A DNA stretch of 64,000 bases from Cladocopium goreaui (GCA_947184155.2 CAMXCT020003768.1:149405-213404); one strand, 5' to 3'. Shown: positions 20,252 through 31,913, numbered from the stretch's first letter. The notes: a model not told the origin generated them from the sequence alone. Numbers and translations: made by a program.

Positions 20252-20281
<30 letters not shown>
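20143..20281. repeat. (CATA)n tetranucleotide microsatellite
   Basis: About 34 uninterrupted copies of CATA, flanked by (TA)n at about 19965-19982 and 20310-20340. The Tyr/Met/Cys/Val ORFs across it are artefacts. Confidence 0.95.
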
Positions 20282-20282
<1 letters not shown>

Positions 20283-20344
20283 GTGTTACATACATATGTG
20301 TTACATATATTGTATATATATATATATATGTATATATATTCACA

Positions 20345-20980
20345 ATATACATGCATATACTATACAATGCACACTTACATACATTGCACTACAGTGATTT
20401 TCATCACATTGCAGTACATTGCATAAATGCACACCTACAGCATATGTATTTTTTTGTTATTATAGATATGCATAATAGCAATGGTCATCAGAATATGGGC
20501 AATAATGATAATGATAATCATCATGGTGATATGTTTACATCGATCTGAATATCAAACCAGATACGTGTACCCTTTTCTCCACTCTGGAAGTGAACTATTC
20601 AGCATATCACAATGGTGTTTCAACTCATCACATTGTTTGGCCAAAGTTCGATATGCGTTTTATCCACCAAAAAACTAGCTTCTTGCGATGAATTGCACCG
20701 ATAAAACCTAGGATTTAACATGATTTAACCATGAACAATGGTGGTTTATAATTGATAGCGTGCTGGCCACGTTAATTCATATCTGGGCTATATAATGGTG
20801 GGGGGGGTTCTGGTAGCTATATCAAACTACATCGAACTGCGGTCATAAACCAAGAAACATAACTGGAGAGCACATACATCCATATGTTTGAAAGTTCAGA
20901 AACCACTAAATGGTTCAAACTGGTATGATTTATGTACTTCTGATTCTGATTTTACCACCTTCCTTCATCAATGAATCATA
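20345..20980. other. no gene seen
   Basis: AT-rich with TGATAATGATAATC patches at about 20500 and a poly-G run at 20800. Nothing exon-like was recognised. Confidence 0.5.
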
Positions 20981-20982
20981 CG

Positions 20983-21091
20983 GTGGATGGTTGCGAAATC
21001 CTGCGCCAGTTGAAAACGGTGGTCCATCCCATTATTTAGTTGGGGTTTCAACCATCCTTTATGTGATACAGGATTTCGCAACCATCCACAG
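20983..21091. mobile_element. family F element
   Basis: Left GTGGATGGTTGCGAAATCCTG and right CAGGATTTCGCAACCATCCA are long inverted arms. The outer ends give GTGGAT as donor and CCACAG as acceptor. Confidence 0.75.
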
Positions 21092-21585
21092 TAAGATATC
21101 CATCAAACATCGCATTATAACGTTATTCACCATTCTTACCCATGGTTAACCACTAGTATCTCTGGTATAATTCCCATTTTTCACCAGTTGAAATCACCAT
21201 CATAGTCAATCGCAAATGTCTGACCCAGCCCCGCTGGCGATCCCATGATATGTTGTTTCAATCCCTTCCCATTGGGTTTATCAACTAGATAGCCTCTGGT
21301 AAACGAACAGTTTGCGAACTGGAAAATGATGGCCCATTTATAGATGATTGACCTATAAAAAATGGTGATGTCCGAGTCCATAGTTATCTTAGTTTACCAG
21401 AGTGTATCTATCGTTAATGGGCTTTATACAGTAAACCAACTAAGAGACTAACATCATTGGGGCAGCACGGCAGCACATGCCATGAAACCCTCCATTAAAC
21501 TTTATTTAAGCACTATAAAATAATGCGATAGAAAAAGCTATATAAAACTATGTATAAACTATATATATATATATATTTCCCTCAT

Positions 21586-21659
21586 TAGTCCTCCATGAAT
21601 ATCCAATATTTTGGGATATATATATATATATCATCAATGGGATATTCATGGAGGACTAT
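21586..21659. repeat. single-copy hairpin, ~19-bp arms
   Basis: TAGTCCTCCATGAATATCC pairs with GGGATATTCATGGAGGACTA around a (TA)n loop. No second copy was noticed in the window. Confidence 0.7.
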
Positions 21660-21690
21660 ATGACTCATCTATATATATATATATATATAT

Positions 21691-21804
21691 CTGGGCAAAT
21701 TATAACAATTCACTAACCTGAATTAAGGCCCATTTGGGGATGATTTCCCTTATTAACTATGATTCCAGTGAGGTCGCAGTGAGGTCGTTATAATTTACCC
21801 AGAT
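21691..21804. mobile_element. family D element in (TA)n
   Basis: CTGGGCAAATTATAACAATT ... GTTATAATTTACCCAGAT; flanked on both sides by TATATA arrays, so it appears inserted in or bounded by a TA repeat. Confidence 0.75.
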
Positions 21805-22275
21805 ATATATATATATATATCCCATTAGTCAAATCAATGTACCATATTTTGAGCCAGTTCCAGCTTAAGCCATTGATGATCCATTGATGATCCGCCAAGA
21901 GACGTGTCCATCGGTTGGGAGGTTCAACACTGTGGGGAGGCATTCAACCTGGCTGTGGCAGGAAACTCGCATCTTTTGCGGGAAATCAACCAGAGTTCAT
22001 ATAGATTGACATGTGTTTATTGGCTATGGTAACACATACATCGATGCCGAAAAGTAATTTATCACTGTTCTAGTAGGTGCTTGCTGTTCTATCTTTTTCG
22101 GGGGTCACTATATATTGTAACAATTTTTAACAGGGAAATGTCCGTTTGCAAAGGTCTATCATCTAGAAATCAGAGTTTTTGTTGAATCACAGGGTCTGAA
22201 ATCTGGTCGTTTTCATTGTAGGAACATGTTCGACATATAATATTACGTAGCCTCAATGGATACATGTATTATAAT

Positions 22276-22380
22276 TACCCTCTGGTAAATTAACATAGAC
22301 CCTGGCAGATAGGGGTTGGAAGACTAGTTTCCATCAAAAATTGGTGATTTTCAGGGTCTATGTTTATTTACCATAGGGTA
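22276..22380. mobile_element. family A element
   Basis: TACCCTCTGGTAAATTAACA ... TTTATTTACCATAGGGTA; the acceptor-like CAG is mutated to CAT in the right arm. Confidence 0.7.
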
Positions 22381-23130
22381 TATGTATATATAATCATATC
22401 AAGGCATCTTTGATGAACACCGTTGAAAGTCTACCCGTCTACATGTCTGGTGCATATTCTGACTGTGCAACTGGATTTGTCCACAGAAAAGGTTCACCTT
22501 AAATATATGGCAATTTAATGCTTGAACGTGATGACAATCCCCTGGAATTGGGTGGTAATTACATTTTCTGGGACAAACACACATGTCTGATGGATGTACC
22601 ATTGCATTTTTACTGCAAGGACACTGGATAGTCGCAAAACGATCCTCTGCATGAAAAAAACATCCAGAATTGATACAACTACTGTAGTTATTGATTCGTT
22701 CATGGCCATATTAGATGATGATTGCTGGTTCCAACCCCCCCTTGAAACACACCGGTCATGGGCGTCATCTAAAATTGAAAGGGGGAAGCGAAGCAAACAA
22801 GATCTGAACAAAAAAGGCATGTATGGGGTATTCGCAAAATTTTGATGATTTATCAGACTTATGATAATGCTCCCATTCACATACATTTAAATGGGTTTCT
22901 TTGTGTATACCCCATGGTCAGACATACCCAAATCCATTATTCATCGGAATTCATTGGTCCCTGAAGATCTGATGCTTAAAACCTCTGTTTTAAATCCATG
23001 AAACCTCTGTTTTTTTACATAGGACTGAATCCCCTAATATTCCATAGATATTCATTCTCATAGATATTCCGATCTCCCAGAAAGGTATTCCAGTATTCCA
23101 GAAAGATATTCCGGCGGCGTGTCCTGGTGT
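22381..23130. other. mostly empty; weak exon candidate near 22.75 kb
   Basis: A short stretch around 22730-22790 is GC-richer and open on the minus strand (SILDDAHDRCVSRGG). There is no convincing splice pair. The rest is AT-rich without recognisable features. Confidence 0.3.
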
Positions 23131-23132
23131 TC

Positions 23133-23250
23133 CTTTCAGATATTCCCATAGTTCATCCTGATCTCTTGACTCCTTGGATCCACATTCTCCGCTAGCCTGA
23201 ATCATCAACCAAGGACGCAGCCTGGCGCCACCGAAACGCGACAAGAAATG
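23133..23250 (-). CDS. exon, minus-strand multi-exon gene
   Basis: Acceptor CTGACGTTTCCAG| then 39 open codons in phase 0 including RPWLMIQASGECGSK and QDELWEYLK. The best 3' end is AAAG|GAACACC, a GA donor of the kind known in dinoflagellates. Phase 0 agrees with the phase-0 end of the exon at 24104-24237. No domain was recognised. Confidence 0.5.
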
Positions 23251-23369
23251 CTGGAAACGTCAGTGGAGAAAAATGCTGGATATAAATTGATTGTGGTTGG
23301 ATAAATGGAATACATGTATAATCATGATCATGATATTAACAATTATTTTCAAGATATTGGTGAATGATC

Positions 23370-24100
23370 ACAATGAATATATATATATATATATATATAT
23401 ACATATGTAGTAAGGACCAACATATATATATACATACATACATACATTAGTTAAGCACCAACGGACATGCTTGCTGCAGCAAACCGAAAAAAATGTTCAC
23501 CTGATCACATGTTCATTCAGCCAGTGCCAGGTGATTGAGGTCCAGACAGAAATTCATATGGCAGTCTCACAATCAACCTTGGAGTCGGCTGTGGCTGTGA
23601 CCAATTCATTTTGGTGGCCTCAAGTTCTTTCACATCATAAACAAAACCAATTTATGATTCGTCTTGCGATGACATTCATGATGGTATTTGAGAAATGTTC
23701 CCTTTCTTACAATAAAACAGCATCTTGAAATGTCTCAACGAATTCATGAAGTTTTTTTATTTTTGAAACTGCAATTTTGAAGAGTCCCATCCATCTTGGT
23801 TTTCAAGGGTGGTGAAAGTGGTGGAACCTTTTTTATGCCCGTTCAAAGACAGGTGTTTTGACACTGCTCTAATCTGTGCCATGCTCTAAAAAAGCACGGT
23901 ATATGCCCCCTATGGTCCTCCGTCTCATAATTGGAATCCTCACAATTTGAAAAAAATGGTCACTATTCCCCGATATGGTTGGTCCAATCCAACTTGTGAG
24001 TATCGTTGGCTATATAATATTATAATACATGTATATATACATATAACATATATAATTATAATTATATAATTTATATATATATATGTATGTATACACGCAT
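23370..24100. other. no gene seen
   Basis: (TA)n at about 23379-23403, a CATA patch at 23430-23445, then AT-rich DNA and a further TA-rich run near 24030-24090. ORFs here have no splice context or motif. Confidence 0.5.
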
Positions 24101-24103
24101 AAC

Positions 24104-24237
24104 ATATTCCAGCAGATCTCCCTGTTTTTTATAGCTGGCACTGATCTTGTCGTCACCCATTCTATGGCTTGCCGACACTAAGGTTTGAACCCATAAATCT
24201 CCTTGGTTCGGGTCGTGGCTCTGCGTATGGGGAGCCA
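24104..24237 (-). CDS. exon, minus-strand multi-exon gene
   Basis: Acceptor GTTCTCGTTGGACCAG| is pyrimidine-rich. 44 codons follow without a stop (HDPNQGDLWVQTL, GDDKISASYKKQGDLLEY) to TAT|GTTATG. It has no ATG near its start, so it is an internal exon. Starts with 2 nt of a split codon and ends in phase 0. Function not recognised. A 48-nt plus-strand frame in the same place is the weaker alternative. Confidence 0.55.
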
Positions 24238-24666
24238 CTGGTCCAACGAGAACAGTTTGCAGCCAAACTTACGAATTCAGCTAGTGGCAAACTAGAACGC
24301 GACCATCAAAAAGATGCGGAACTGCATAAGCATCCTGACTTCATTTGTAATTCTACTTATACCCAACAACAATGGGGTAGAAACAGGCCCTGGTTTTCCT
24401 GGCTTTTGAGTATGGATCAAAAGCTGATTTTGAAAGTGCAATTGTCAAATATATCACAAAAACATACAAAAACTGAAAAACATCACCAAACAAGCTTTGG
24501 ATCCCACTCTCACATTGCTACTCTCTTATTATATCGAATGACAAGAATCCTTTCATTATGGACTTCACGACGGTCGTAAGTCCGTTTCAAACTTAGCACG
24601 CTATGGGAGTAGTAACAACCATTGGTTCAGGCGATTTCTTTGGTCACAGAGACAGATGTATCCGTC

Positions 24667-24786
24667 TACCCTCTGGTAAACATACAAATTAAGCTATTGA
24701 AAATGGCCCAGTCAAAAGAGTGGATTTACCCAGCTATGAAACAGTGGATCTTTCCATAGTTTTTTGTAAACGTTTACCAGAGGGTA
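24667..24786. mobile_element. family A element, variant interior
   Basis: TACCCTCTGGTAAACATACA ... CGTTTACCAGAGGGTA; the middle carries an extra GGTTTACCC-like segment. Confidence 0.75.
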
Positions 24787-24789
24787 AAC

Positions 24790-25270
24790 CATCCCATCCC
24801 AGACATTTTCCGCAGCGTCATGCACGTTCCCGATTAGTGATTTCATCCCCTAAGCCTAACCTAATTGGTGGTTTCAACATGTTTCAATCCCCTCGAAAAA
24901 TGATGGAGTGAAAGTCAGATTGGATCATCATCCCAACTCTTGAAGTCATAAAAATCCATGGTTCCAGTCAGCACCAAGCAGATATATGGTTATTCCAATT
25001 ATTAACCATTATTAACCATAGTTTAACCATTTTTGGGGGGAATGGATTGTAAATTGCAGGAACTCAATGGATCCCCCAAAAAAAAACGGGGTAATGATCG
25101 CAGTTCCAGTATAAAATCATCGCATCTGAGCAGTGTTTGTTTCATCCCGAGTCATGTCGTCCCCAAACAAAAACTGGCTGAATTTCATTCCAGGATTCTG
25201 CAGATTCCAAGTGATGATGATGATGATGATGATATCATAGATTTGGAGGGTATATAGGTGAGATTGTCCA
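24790..25270. other. no clear gene
   Basis: Contains a poly-A tract at 25077 and a (GAT)n patch at 25213-25230. Nothing convincing on either strand. Confidence 0.4.
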
Positions 25271-25395
25271 TACAATGTGAGGCCCCCAAGGTAGCTAAGT
25301 TGGTTTATAACTCCAATAACTATGGTTTATGGTACTTATAACTATAGTTACTGGGGCTTATAAACCAACTTATAACTGGGGGGTCTCACATTGTA
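25271..25395. mobile_element. family C element
   Basis: TACAATGTGAGGCCCCCAAG ... GGGGGGTCTCACATTGTA, followed by G. Contains GTAGCTAAGTTGG near the left end (AACTTAG|C on the other strand). Confidence 0.85.
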
Positions 25396-25719
25396 GACTA
25401 TCATCCACATAATACTATAATAGATGGGAACAAGAAATGTGATTTGGATTATCATCATCTGATACTGTTCATGGATAGACTTGGTGGCAGTATTCTGATC
25501 GTTTTTCATTGATCATCCCATATTAGGGATTGTTTTTATCCATATCATATGTTCAACCTTCATCAGAATCATAATCGATTGATGATTCTTGGGGATAGTT
25601 TTTTTATTATCCTCAATATAGTTCTATAATCATCAACCATCATATATCAACTAAGTTAACTATATCCCCATATCTGAAAATAATGGTTATGTATATACAT
25701 ATTATATTAACTGTTTTAT

Positions 25720-25805
25720 GCCCCATTCACCGACGAATAGCTAATTTTCAAGCAACCATCATGTGGCTGAGATGGGTTCTTCGGCTCCGAAGCGAAATTT
25801 CCATA
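25720..25805 (-). CDS. weak exon candidate
   Basis: Minus strand open frame with EPKNPSQPHDGCLKISYSS ending at TCGTCG|GTGAATG. The acceptor is unclear. GC-rich compared with its flanks. Confidence 0.25.
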
Positions 25806-25849
25806 TCTCAGTGTGTATTTGATGCGTATTTAATATGGTACAATATGTG

Positions 25850-26000
25850 TATGTATATATATATACATACATATATACATATACATATATATATATATTC
25901 ATATATATATATATTCATATATATGTATATATATATATATATATCATGTAACGGATGTATATCTATATACTATAATATAGACTCATGTATATATATATAA
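25850..26000. repeat. TATATACATA microsatellite
   Basis: Dense (TA)n with interspersed ATACATAC and ATTCATAT. Non-coding. Confidence 0.85.
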
Positions 26001-26088
26001 CATTATACAACTTGATGCAACCATACATAATTCACATAAATTGCATATCAACCCATGTGGCATATGATTAATGCAACAAGTACCTTAC

Positions 26089-26176
26089 CGCTACCGAAAG
26101 TCGGCTGCTTCGATGGTTGTGTTTGCCAAGCATCAGAGACCAGAAAGAAGTTCATGTCGAAGATCAAGCCAACAAT
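26089..26176 (-). CDS. exon, minus-strand multi-exon gene
   Basis: Bounded by CACGGCACAG| and a canonical GTAGCG|GTAAGG donor. 29 codons plus one base: hydrophobic IVGLIFDMNFFLVSDAW then polar TQPSKQPTFGS. The canonical donor makes the minus strand clear. No family recognised. Confidence 0.55.
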
Positions 26177-26192
26177 CTGTGCCGTGGGGATT

Positions 26193-26307
26193 TACCATCT
26201 GGAAATTTCTTACATAACGAACTGGAACATGACCCATTTAGTTCGTTGATTTACCGAACTTAAAGATGGTGATTGTCCATAGCAAACTGTTAGTTCACCA
26301 GAGGGTA
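26193..26307. mobile_element. family A element, degenerate
   Basis: TACCATCTGGAAATTTCTTA ... TTAGTTCACCAGAGGGTA. Lies 17 bp upstream (minus strand) of the exon at 26089-26176, inside the preceding intron. Confidence 0.65.
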
Positions 26308-26309
26308 AC

Positions 26310-27050
26310 CAAATCAAGAAAAAATGTTGGATCAATAAATGTTACTTTAATGGGATATAATATGGGGATGTATATCATTACTAAGGAAATCAATTGAAAT
26401 CTGGGTTTTCCATGGGGGAATGGAGAATCACCATCCACAGGCCATCCCGACACTATACGTTTTGGGGGGTAGGATAGAGAGGTGACATGATGAACCAATT
26501 TTATAGTCCCTGTATAGGTGATCATACTACCTAGGAGCTGAGTTAAACCACAACCCAAATCCAGTTGGAGAAACATTCTTGGGGTTTACTGAGTTTACTG
26601 AGATTTGGATAAAAAAGCCACTGAGATTCACATTCTATTTGGGTTTAAGGTTTAACTCAGCTTGTGGTTACCTAAGATCCAGTGATCGGAGAATCTACCC
26701 CCCACTGATCAACACATTCGGGTCGTAGCCAGAAAAATGCCCTGCTCCACTGGTCGGGTTTTTTGTTGCTCATCCCACGTCGTGATCGAAAAAGGTCAAA
26801 TCCCACATCTTGGGTTTCGTCGCTTAAATTGGTCAACATTCGAAAAGATCAAGATGTCCTAAACCGGAAATGGCCATGTTTGGGATGATTCGAATCCTGG
26901 TTCCACTTAGACTATCTTAGACTTACTTCACTCAACTATCATTGATAGTTGAAGTTCAAGCGTGGTGAAAAAACATCTCCAGATCAGTGTGCCTTGGAAG
27001 TTGCAGCTGGCCTTATTGGCATAAGTATGATTATCAACCTATAACATTGG
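26310..27050. other. no gene seen
   Basis: Intron- or spacer-like DNA; GAGTTAAACCACAAC occurs inverted at about 26540 and 26650. No exon signals recognised. Confidence 0.45.
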
Positions 27051-27053
27051 ATA

Positions 27054-27165
27054 CATTGCCAATCTTAGATACCCTGTAAAAAAATAAATTCTTTGCTGGT
27101 TAGTAGATATTCCCATTGATACCAAAAGACTAAAGGATTAAAGTATCCATGTAAGATTGACCTAG
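27054..27165. repeat. family G dispersed repeat, copy 1
   Basis: CATTGCCAATCTTAGATACC ... GTATCCATGTAAGATTGACC; about 111 bp, shared with 40245 and 50765. Weak terminal inverted repeat (CAATCTTA). Confidence 0.85.
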
Positions 27166-27500
27166 GATATAACCCATAGGCCAGGTGGTGCTCTGCTCGT
27201 TATTTTAAAAATGCTTCAGTTTCACCCCATCGTTTCTAGCCAGATTCTCTTCCAAAAAGCCATCGTTAAACGAGTTCTGAATGAAGCAACTTCGCCATTG
27301 TTCAAGGGCCCCATCTTGATACGTAAACATCATAAGCATCTTTTGTGCTAGGTTCAAGTGACATGGGATTAACCGAAAATCAGGGATATATATATAATAT
27401 ATATATATATAATATGTATGTAATTGGTTGATAACGGGTATGTTGAGGGGATAGATTCAAACTTGAATGGGATGATTTCATGACGTCCTTTTTTTCACAG

Positions 27501-27626
27501 AAAAACTGGGGTGGTCCCCTGGGTGTCGCACGATGCAGTAGTGGTAGAGCACTTTCAACGCCGGCACCGTCTGGGCGGCCGTTTCAAAAAGGCGGCCGTG
27601 CAGGCGAAACGGTGCGACCGGGTCAG
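27501..27626 (+). CDS. candidate exon, plus strand favoured
   Basis: A strong acceptor CTTTTTTTCACAG| precedes and GGTCAG|GTCGTG follows; two plus frames are open across 42 codons. GC content is far above the flanks. The minus strand also has a protein-like frame (LFETAAQTVPALKVLYHY), but no AG lies in a usable acceptor position for that frame. If plus, this is the one exon pair that runs against the rest of the window. Confidence 0.35.
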
Positions 27627-27888
27627 GTCGTGGTCAAATGATGGATTCAATCTTTGGTCAATTGGAATGCTAATTTATAGTATAATCCATAAAAAAAATA
27701 CTAGTTCCTATGCTAAAGCATTGATATGTTTAGTAAACAAGCTTTAGTATAGTTGGAATGCTAATTTACTGGAGGATAATCACAAAACATCGAGACGTTG
27801 CGGGAGGAAAATGGAAAAATAGCTGGATGGGTGCTTTTAGTAGTTGCTTTTTCCGCTATGTTGATGTTTTTTTTGCTGACCTCACCAG

Positions 27889-27987
27889 CTAATCGGATAT
27901 TCTATGTTGATATGGATACCGGCGATATTCTTTGGGAGACATTCCAACATAAAACCCCATTAAACTCCAAACTGTGGTGCTTCCCAG
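27889..27987 (+). CDS. candidate exon, plus strand
   Basis: Acceptor TTTTTTTTGCTGACCTCACCAG|, 32 open codons, donor CCCAG|GTATGT. The translation includes FYVDMDTGDILWE, which resembles a PQQ/beta-propeller repeat (D-x-x-T-G-x-x-x-W). A single repeat is not enough to name a family. Probably the next exon after 27501-27626, although phases do not match directly. Confidence 0.35.
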
Positions 27988-28049
27988 GTATGTTTGTTGG
28001 TTTACACCATAAACTAGTTCGATATATTTACCACGCACATCCTTAGTTC

Positions 28050-28870
28050 CATACTTGACCTGTTTTTTTTTCACCAACTTAGCTATCCTTTGGGAGCCTA
28101 TCTATGGTTTTGTTTATTTTTTCTTTGATACATCTAACAAAAACCAACGAACATAGCCGGAATATTCATCAACTTAGCGATTCCGAACTAACCATCGGGG
28201 AACATTGACCTTCGAAATGTGATGAATCATGGTGTTGGCGTATATGGTTGTATGGCGCTAAATAGGAATTGGTGATTTGCGTCTCAAATTGAAAACACCT
28301 AATAAATAGCATAGATGTTGAACTATATATATATAAACATAATATAACATAATATGCATATCCTAAGTGTGTGAAATAGCTACCTACGTATCCTCATATC
28401 AGTCATACAATGATCAATCGCTCTTTCGTTGTTCATTGCAAATGATGTTTGAGAATTTCCACAGTACGAGCCATATTTGGAATGATTACCCTAAATCCTG
28501 TATAATCATGTATCATCATTGTTTTTTTTGGGTCTAATGTCTTTAAGCGCAAGGGACCTCTATTTAGACCTTGTGCCACAACATGAAGCCCTTCTTTTAG
28601 ATGCCCTTTAAACAAACAACTGGTCAGTTTTTGACCTCGATTCCCAATTTTTTGTTGGATTAAACATGGTTTCTCTTTGACAGTCCACAAAAATTGGTCG
28701 TCTTTTGCTGGTTATGGTTGCTTTCCATCGCAAAAAACTGGTGAACTTCGTACTTTCTATAGAGGGACCCTTTCGTCTGAAATCCCATGAAATGCCTCCA
28801 GTGTTTTGTTGCTGATGTATGTCTTTTTTTGGTGGGTATGTTGCAAAACCATGGTGTTTTTCTTACCAAA
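28050..28870. other. no gene seen
   Basis: AT-rich spacer or intron with long ORFs of unconvincing composition on the minus strand. Confidence 0.45.
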
Positions 28871-28873
28871 AGG

Positions 28874-28998
28874 TACAATGTGAGGCCCCCCAGTTATAAG
28901 TTGGTTTATAAGCCCCAGTAACTATAGTTATAAGTACCATAAACCATACTTATTGGAGTTATAAACCAACTTAGTTATCTTGGGGGCCTCACATTGTA
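28874..28998. mobile_element. family C element
   Basis: TACAATGTGAGGCCCCCCAG ... CTTGGGGGCCTCACATTGTA, followed by G. Near-intact arms. Confidence 0.9.
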
Positions 28999-28999
28999 G

Positions 29000-29490
29000 C
29001 TAAACCATGCTGAAACTCATTGTTGGTGGACACCGCCGCAATGCGGATGAATTTTTTGATGGCAGCTGCGTTGCGCCAGTGTCACGCGACCCCATCAGTC
29101 AATCTGACATCATAAGACCATGGGGATCATTCTCTGAGGCTGGCTTTCATGGAATGCTATGGAATGTTGGATGCCGAATGTTAACACCATTGATTCTCTC
29201 ATCAAATGTTATGCAATGTTCACCCGTTGGAAGCTGGTGCCCCCGGGCCTCCCATTGATGTAAGTTGGTTAATTTAACCATAGATCCTAGCTATGGGAGT
29301 TATGTTCACAACCGTTGGCAAGCTGTTGGAATGTACCCTTGGGAAGCTATCCATTCCCAGAATGGGCAAGGCATTCCTATAAGGTGCCCGGGACCCGACC
29401 AGAGACTCAGTCGAAGAGTCATCAAAAATTAGTGTTGTGGTTAATCGAAATCCTCACTTAAAGCCATACACAAAATTCAAATTATCCATG
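29000..29490. other. exon-like island near 29.03-29.1 kb, strand unclear
   Basis: About 29030-29095 is GC-richer and open on both strands (plus: ADEFFDGSCVAP). Splice signals are weak. The rest is spacer. Confidence 0.3.
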
Positions 29491-29496
29491 AGATTA

Positions 29497-29611
29497 TACC
29501 ATCTGGTTATTTAACATAGCCATGGAAAATCACCATTTTTAAGAACGGTAAACCATCTATTTCTATGGGCCATCTATACCATGGCGAACTGTTAGTCATA
29601 ACCAAAGGGTA
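29497..29611. mobile_element. family A element, degenerate
   Basis: TACCATCTGGTTATTTAACA ... AGTCATAACCAAAGGGTA, followed by an (AACCACTATT)n patch. Confidence 0.6.
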
Positions 29612-29754
29612 ACCACTATTAACCACTATTAACCACTATTAGCCATGATTAACCAGATATTAACCTTTATGAACCATCATTAACCAGGCCGGGTCATGTT
29701 TTCTGAACGCCCAGCAGAGCGTCGTCGCCACTCACCCCATTTTTTTGTGTTCAG

Positions 29755-29833
29755 AATCCCCACGATAAAAATCATACGATCCCGGGTGGACCGCGGCGTG
29801 TCAATTGAATTCGGCCAGCTGGCTGTTCGGCCT
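29755..29833. CDS. candidate exon, strand unresolved
   Basis: Plus: TTTTTTTGTGTTCAG| acceptor and an open frame with RVDRGVSIEFGQLAVRP. Minus: GTTATTTGTCACAG| acceptor and frame ASWPNSIDTPR to GCCGCG|GTCCAC. Both are plausible; neighbours favour minus. Confidence 0.3.
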
Positions 29834-30004
29834 GTGACAAATAACGTCACAAATTGTCGCCATGATTCATGAAATACCAGGTCTGTAAATAAACAGAAAA
29901 GCTATAGAATCATGGTCCAATCTATTTTTGAGTTTACATCCAATATTACTACTAATATTACTAATAATGTGAGAAGACATACCATATACAGAACAAAAAA
30001 ACAT

Positions 30005-30088
30005 CTGGTTGGTGGTCGACCTACTCCTCTGAAAAATATGAAAGTCAGTTGGGATGATGACATTCCCAATATATATATATATATATAT

Positions 30089-30119
<31 letters not shown>

Positions 30120-30171
30120 ATATATATATATACATAGAAAAATAAAATTCATGTTCCAAACCACCAACCAG
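30005..30171. mobile_element. family B element expanded by (TA)n
   Basis: CTGGTTGGTGGTCGACC ... GTTCCAAACCACCAACCAG, with a TA run inserted in the middle. Flanks show ACAT on both sides, a likely target duplication. Confidence 0.8.
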
Positions 30172-30315
30172 ACATAGTATACCATAGTATCTTTTGAACT
30201 TCACCCATCGCAGGTGAGACCCTCTTGAGGCTGATTTGCTGCCAAGAAGAGTGGGGGGCGTTGCTTGAAGCCGTCAGCAGCTTCATTGAACAAGAGTTGA
30301 TGAGTGAACCCAAGC

Positions 30316-30423
30316 TGCTTGGTGGTTTTAACCATCTTGAAAAATATTAGTCAGTTGGGAAGGATTATCCCATATATTATGGATTATTATGGAACATAAC
30401 ACATGTTTGAAACCACCAACCAG
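30316..30423. mobile_element. family B element, left end mutated
   Basis: CTGCTTGGTGGTTTTAACC ... TTTGAAACCACCAACCAG. The interior reads CCATCTTGAAAAATATTAGTC like other copies. Confidence 0.75.
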
Positions 30424-30568
30424 AAAAGATTTGATGAGTGAACAAAAGATTCTTCTGGATCTGACTCTCAACAAACCACCAACTGGTGTCATGCACAAAC
30501 ATCCAGCAAGCACTTGAGTATATGATCCTTTGTGGCTTTACCACGTCGTTCCATTCTTGTTTTCGCAG

Positions 30569-30601
30569 TGTCAAGAACCCCTTTGTGACGCCTAGACCTT
30601 G
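30569..30601. CDS. candidate 33-nt exon, strand unresolved
   Basis: Plus strand has a strong acceptor CCATTCTTGTTTTCGCAG| and CTTG|GTGAAT. Minus strand offers GTGGCGCCAG| and CACCAAG|GTCTAG with frame AEIHQG. Too short to decide. Confidence 0.25.
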
Positions 30602-30689
30602 GTGAATTTCGGCTGGCGCCACAGCAAAAACCCAAACTATTCCCATGAGATTCCCAAGGACCCCTTAAAGGTAGATTGATCATTTAAAC

Positions 30690-30750
30690 ATGGGGGTACT
30701 TAATGGGATTCAATGGGAGTTTATGGTGACTTAATGGGATCTAATGGGAA
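30690..30750. repeat. family H repeat (TTAATGGGATTTAATGGGA)
   Basis: Short tandem words TTAATGGGATTCAATGGGAG and TTATGGTGACTTAATGGG; related arrays at 38650-38735, 54180-54275 and 56220-56365. Confidence 0.7.
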
Positions 30751-30752
30751 TT

Positions 30753-30861
30753 TACCCCCTGGTAAATTAACAGTTCGACCCTGAAAATCACCAACTTTTA
30801 GTTGAAACTAATCTTCCAACCCCGATGACTGCCAGGGTCTATGTTAATTTACTGGAGGGTA
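30753..30861. mobile_element. family A element
   Basis: TACCCCCTGGTAAATTAACA ... TGTTAATTTACTGGAGGGTA. Interior resembles the copy at 22276. Confidence 0.75.
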
Positions 30862-30869
30862 ATCAATGA

Positions 30870-31475
30870 ACACATGAAGACTGGTCGATTAAGAGCAGGA
30901 TGAGAACAGTGTCACAAGCTGCGAATCACGCCTTCATCACCACCCCGGTAAAAACACTTTATCATACAATACCAAAAAAAACAAAACATGGAGTGTTAAT
31001 GTTGATTGTTTCCATTTCCAACAAAAAACTTACAGTATCTTCCAATTGTTTTTTTGGGATTCATTTTTTTCTTGACATGTAAGCGTCATGATTCCAATAC
31101 TTACCCCTCCGCTAATCCCCAAGACACCTAATGTCCACCTACAATAACCGTTCTCCTCCAGTAAATCAGTTCACCAAGGGATGTTGAATACACAGAAAAA
31201 TGATCCCTAAAGTTTTGGAAAATCATTGTAGTTCCCATATTGGAGGGCAATAATTTTATGGTTTTGGCACTGCTAAGCTGAATTCCGCCAAACAATTTTC
31301 CATCATATGGCAAGCACAAGCTGCAGATTCATGAGCCCTGATCAACTGGACATTGCCGTTTTTGCTAGATAATTCTTCAAATGCAATCTAGCAACAACAC
31401 AAACATTGAATAATGAACATTATCTAGCAATCATTGTACAATCAATGTGTGTGTGTTCAAATGCTCTTTGATTGA
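30870..31475. other. no gene seen
   Basis: AT-rich spacer or intron; nothing supported. Confidence 0.4.
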
Positions 31476-31478
31476 ATG

Positions 31479-31594
31479 CTGGTTGGTAGTTTCAACCCCT
31501 CTGAAAAATATAAGTTCGTCAGTTGGGATGATGACATTCCCAATTAATATGGAAAGTCATTCAAAATTCCATGGTTCCAGTCACCACCAACCAG
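31479..31594. mobile_element. family B element
   Basis: CTGGTTGGTAGTTTCAACCC ... GTCACCACCAACCAG. Confidence 0.75.
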
Positions 31595-31752
31595 ATAAAA
31601 TTCATCTCAAAGCCACACCATTTTGACATCCAGCCACAACGGTTTCACGTCGACATACCAACATGTTTTTGGATCCAGATGGTAGATGTAACCAGCTCCA
31701 AAACATTCCAACTGCTTGGTGGACTTCGTCAGTTGGGATGATGACATTCCCA

Positions 31753-31851
31753 CAGTTATGGTCATTTATCAGTTATAAGTACTTATAACCCCATTTATAG
31801 AATGTACAATCCCATTTATAACCAGTTATACTTGGTAAATGGCCATAACTG
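31753..31851. mobile_element. family E palindrome
   Basis: CAGTTATGGCCATTTATCAG ... ACTTGGTAAATGGCCATAACTG, almost fully self-complementary. Copies at 43863 and 44980. Confidence 0.85.
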
Positions 31852-31913
31852 CAATATATGGAGGCTTTGAGATGTTTTAATGGGAAAATCATCCATATTA
31901 ATTCTATATAATT

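Noticed and set aside
20066-20548. Tyr/Val/Cys ORFs over the CATA repeat
   Set aside because: Tetranucleotide microsatellite; frames on both strands are open by composition.
21586-21659. Rho-independent terminator
   Set aside because: Hairpin lies in eukaryotic spacer DNA and has a TA-rich loop; a small palindromic element is the better reading.
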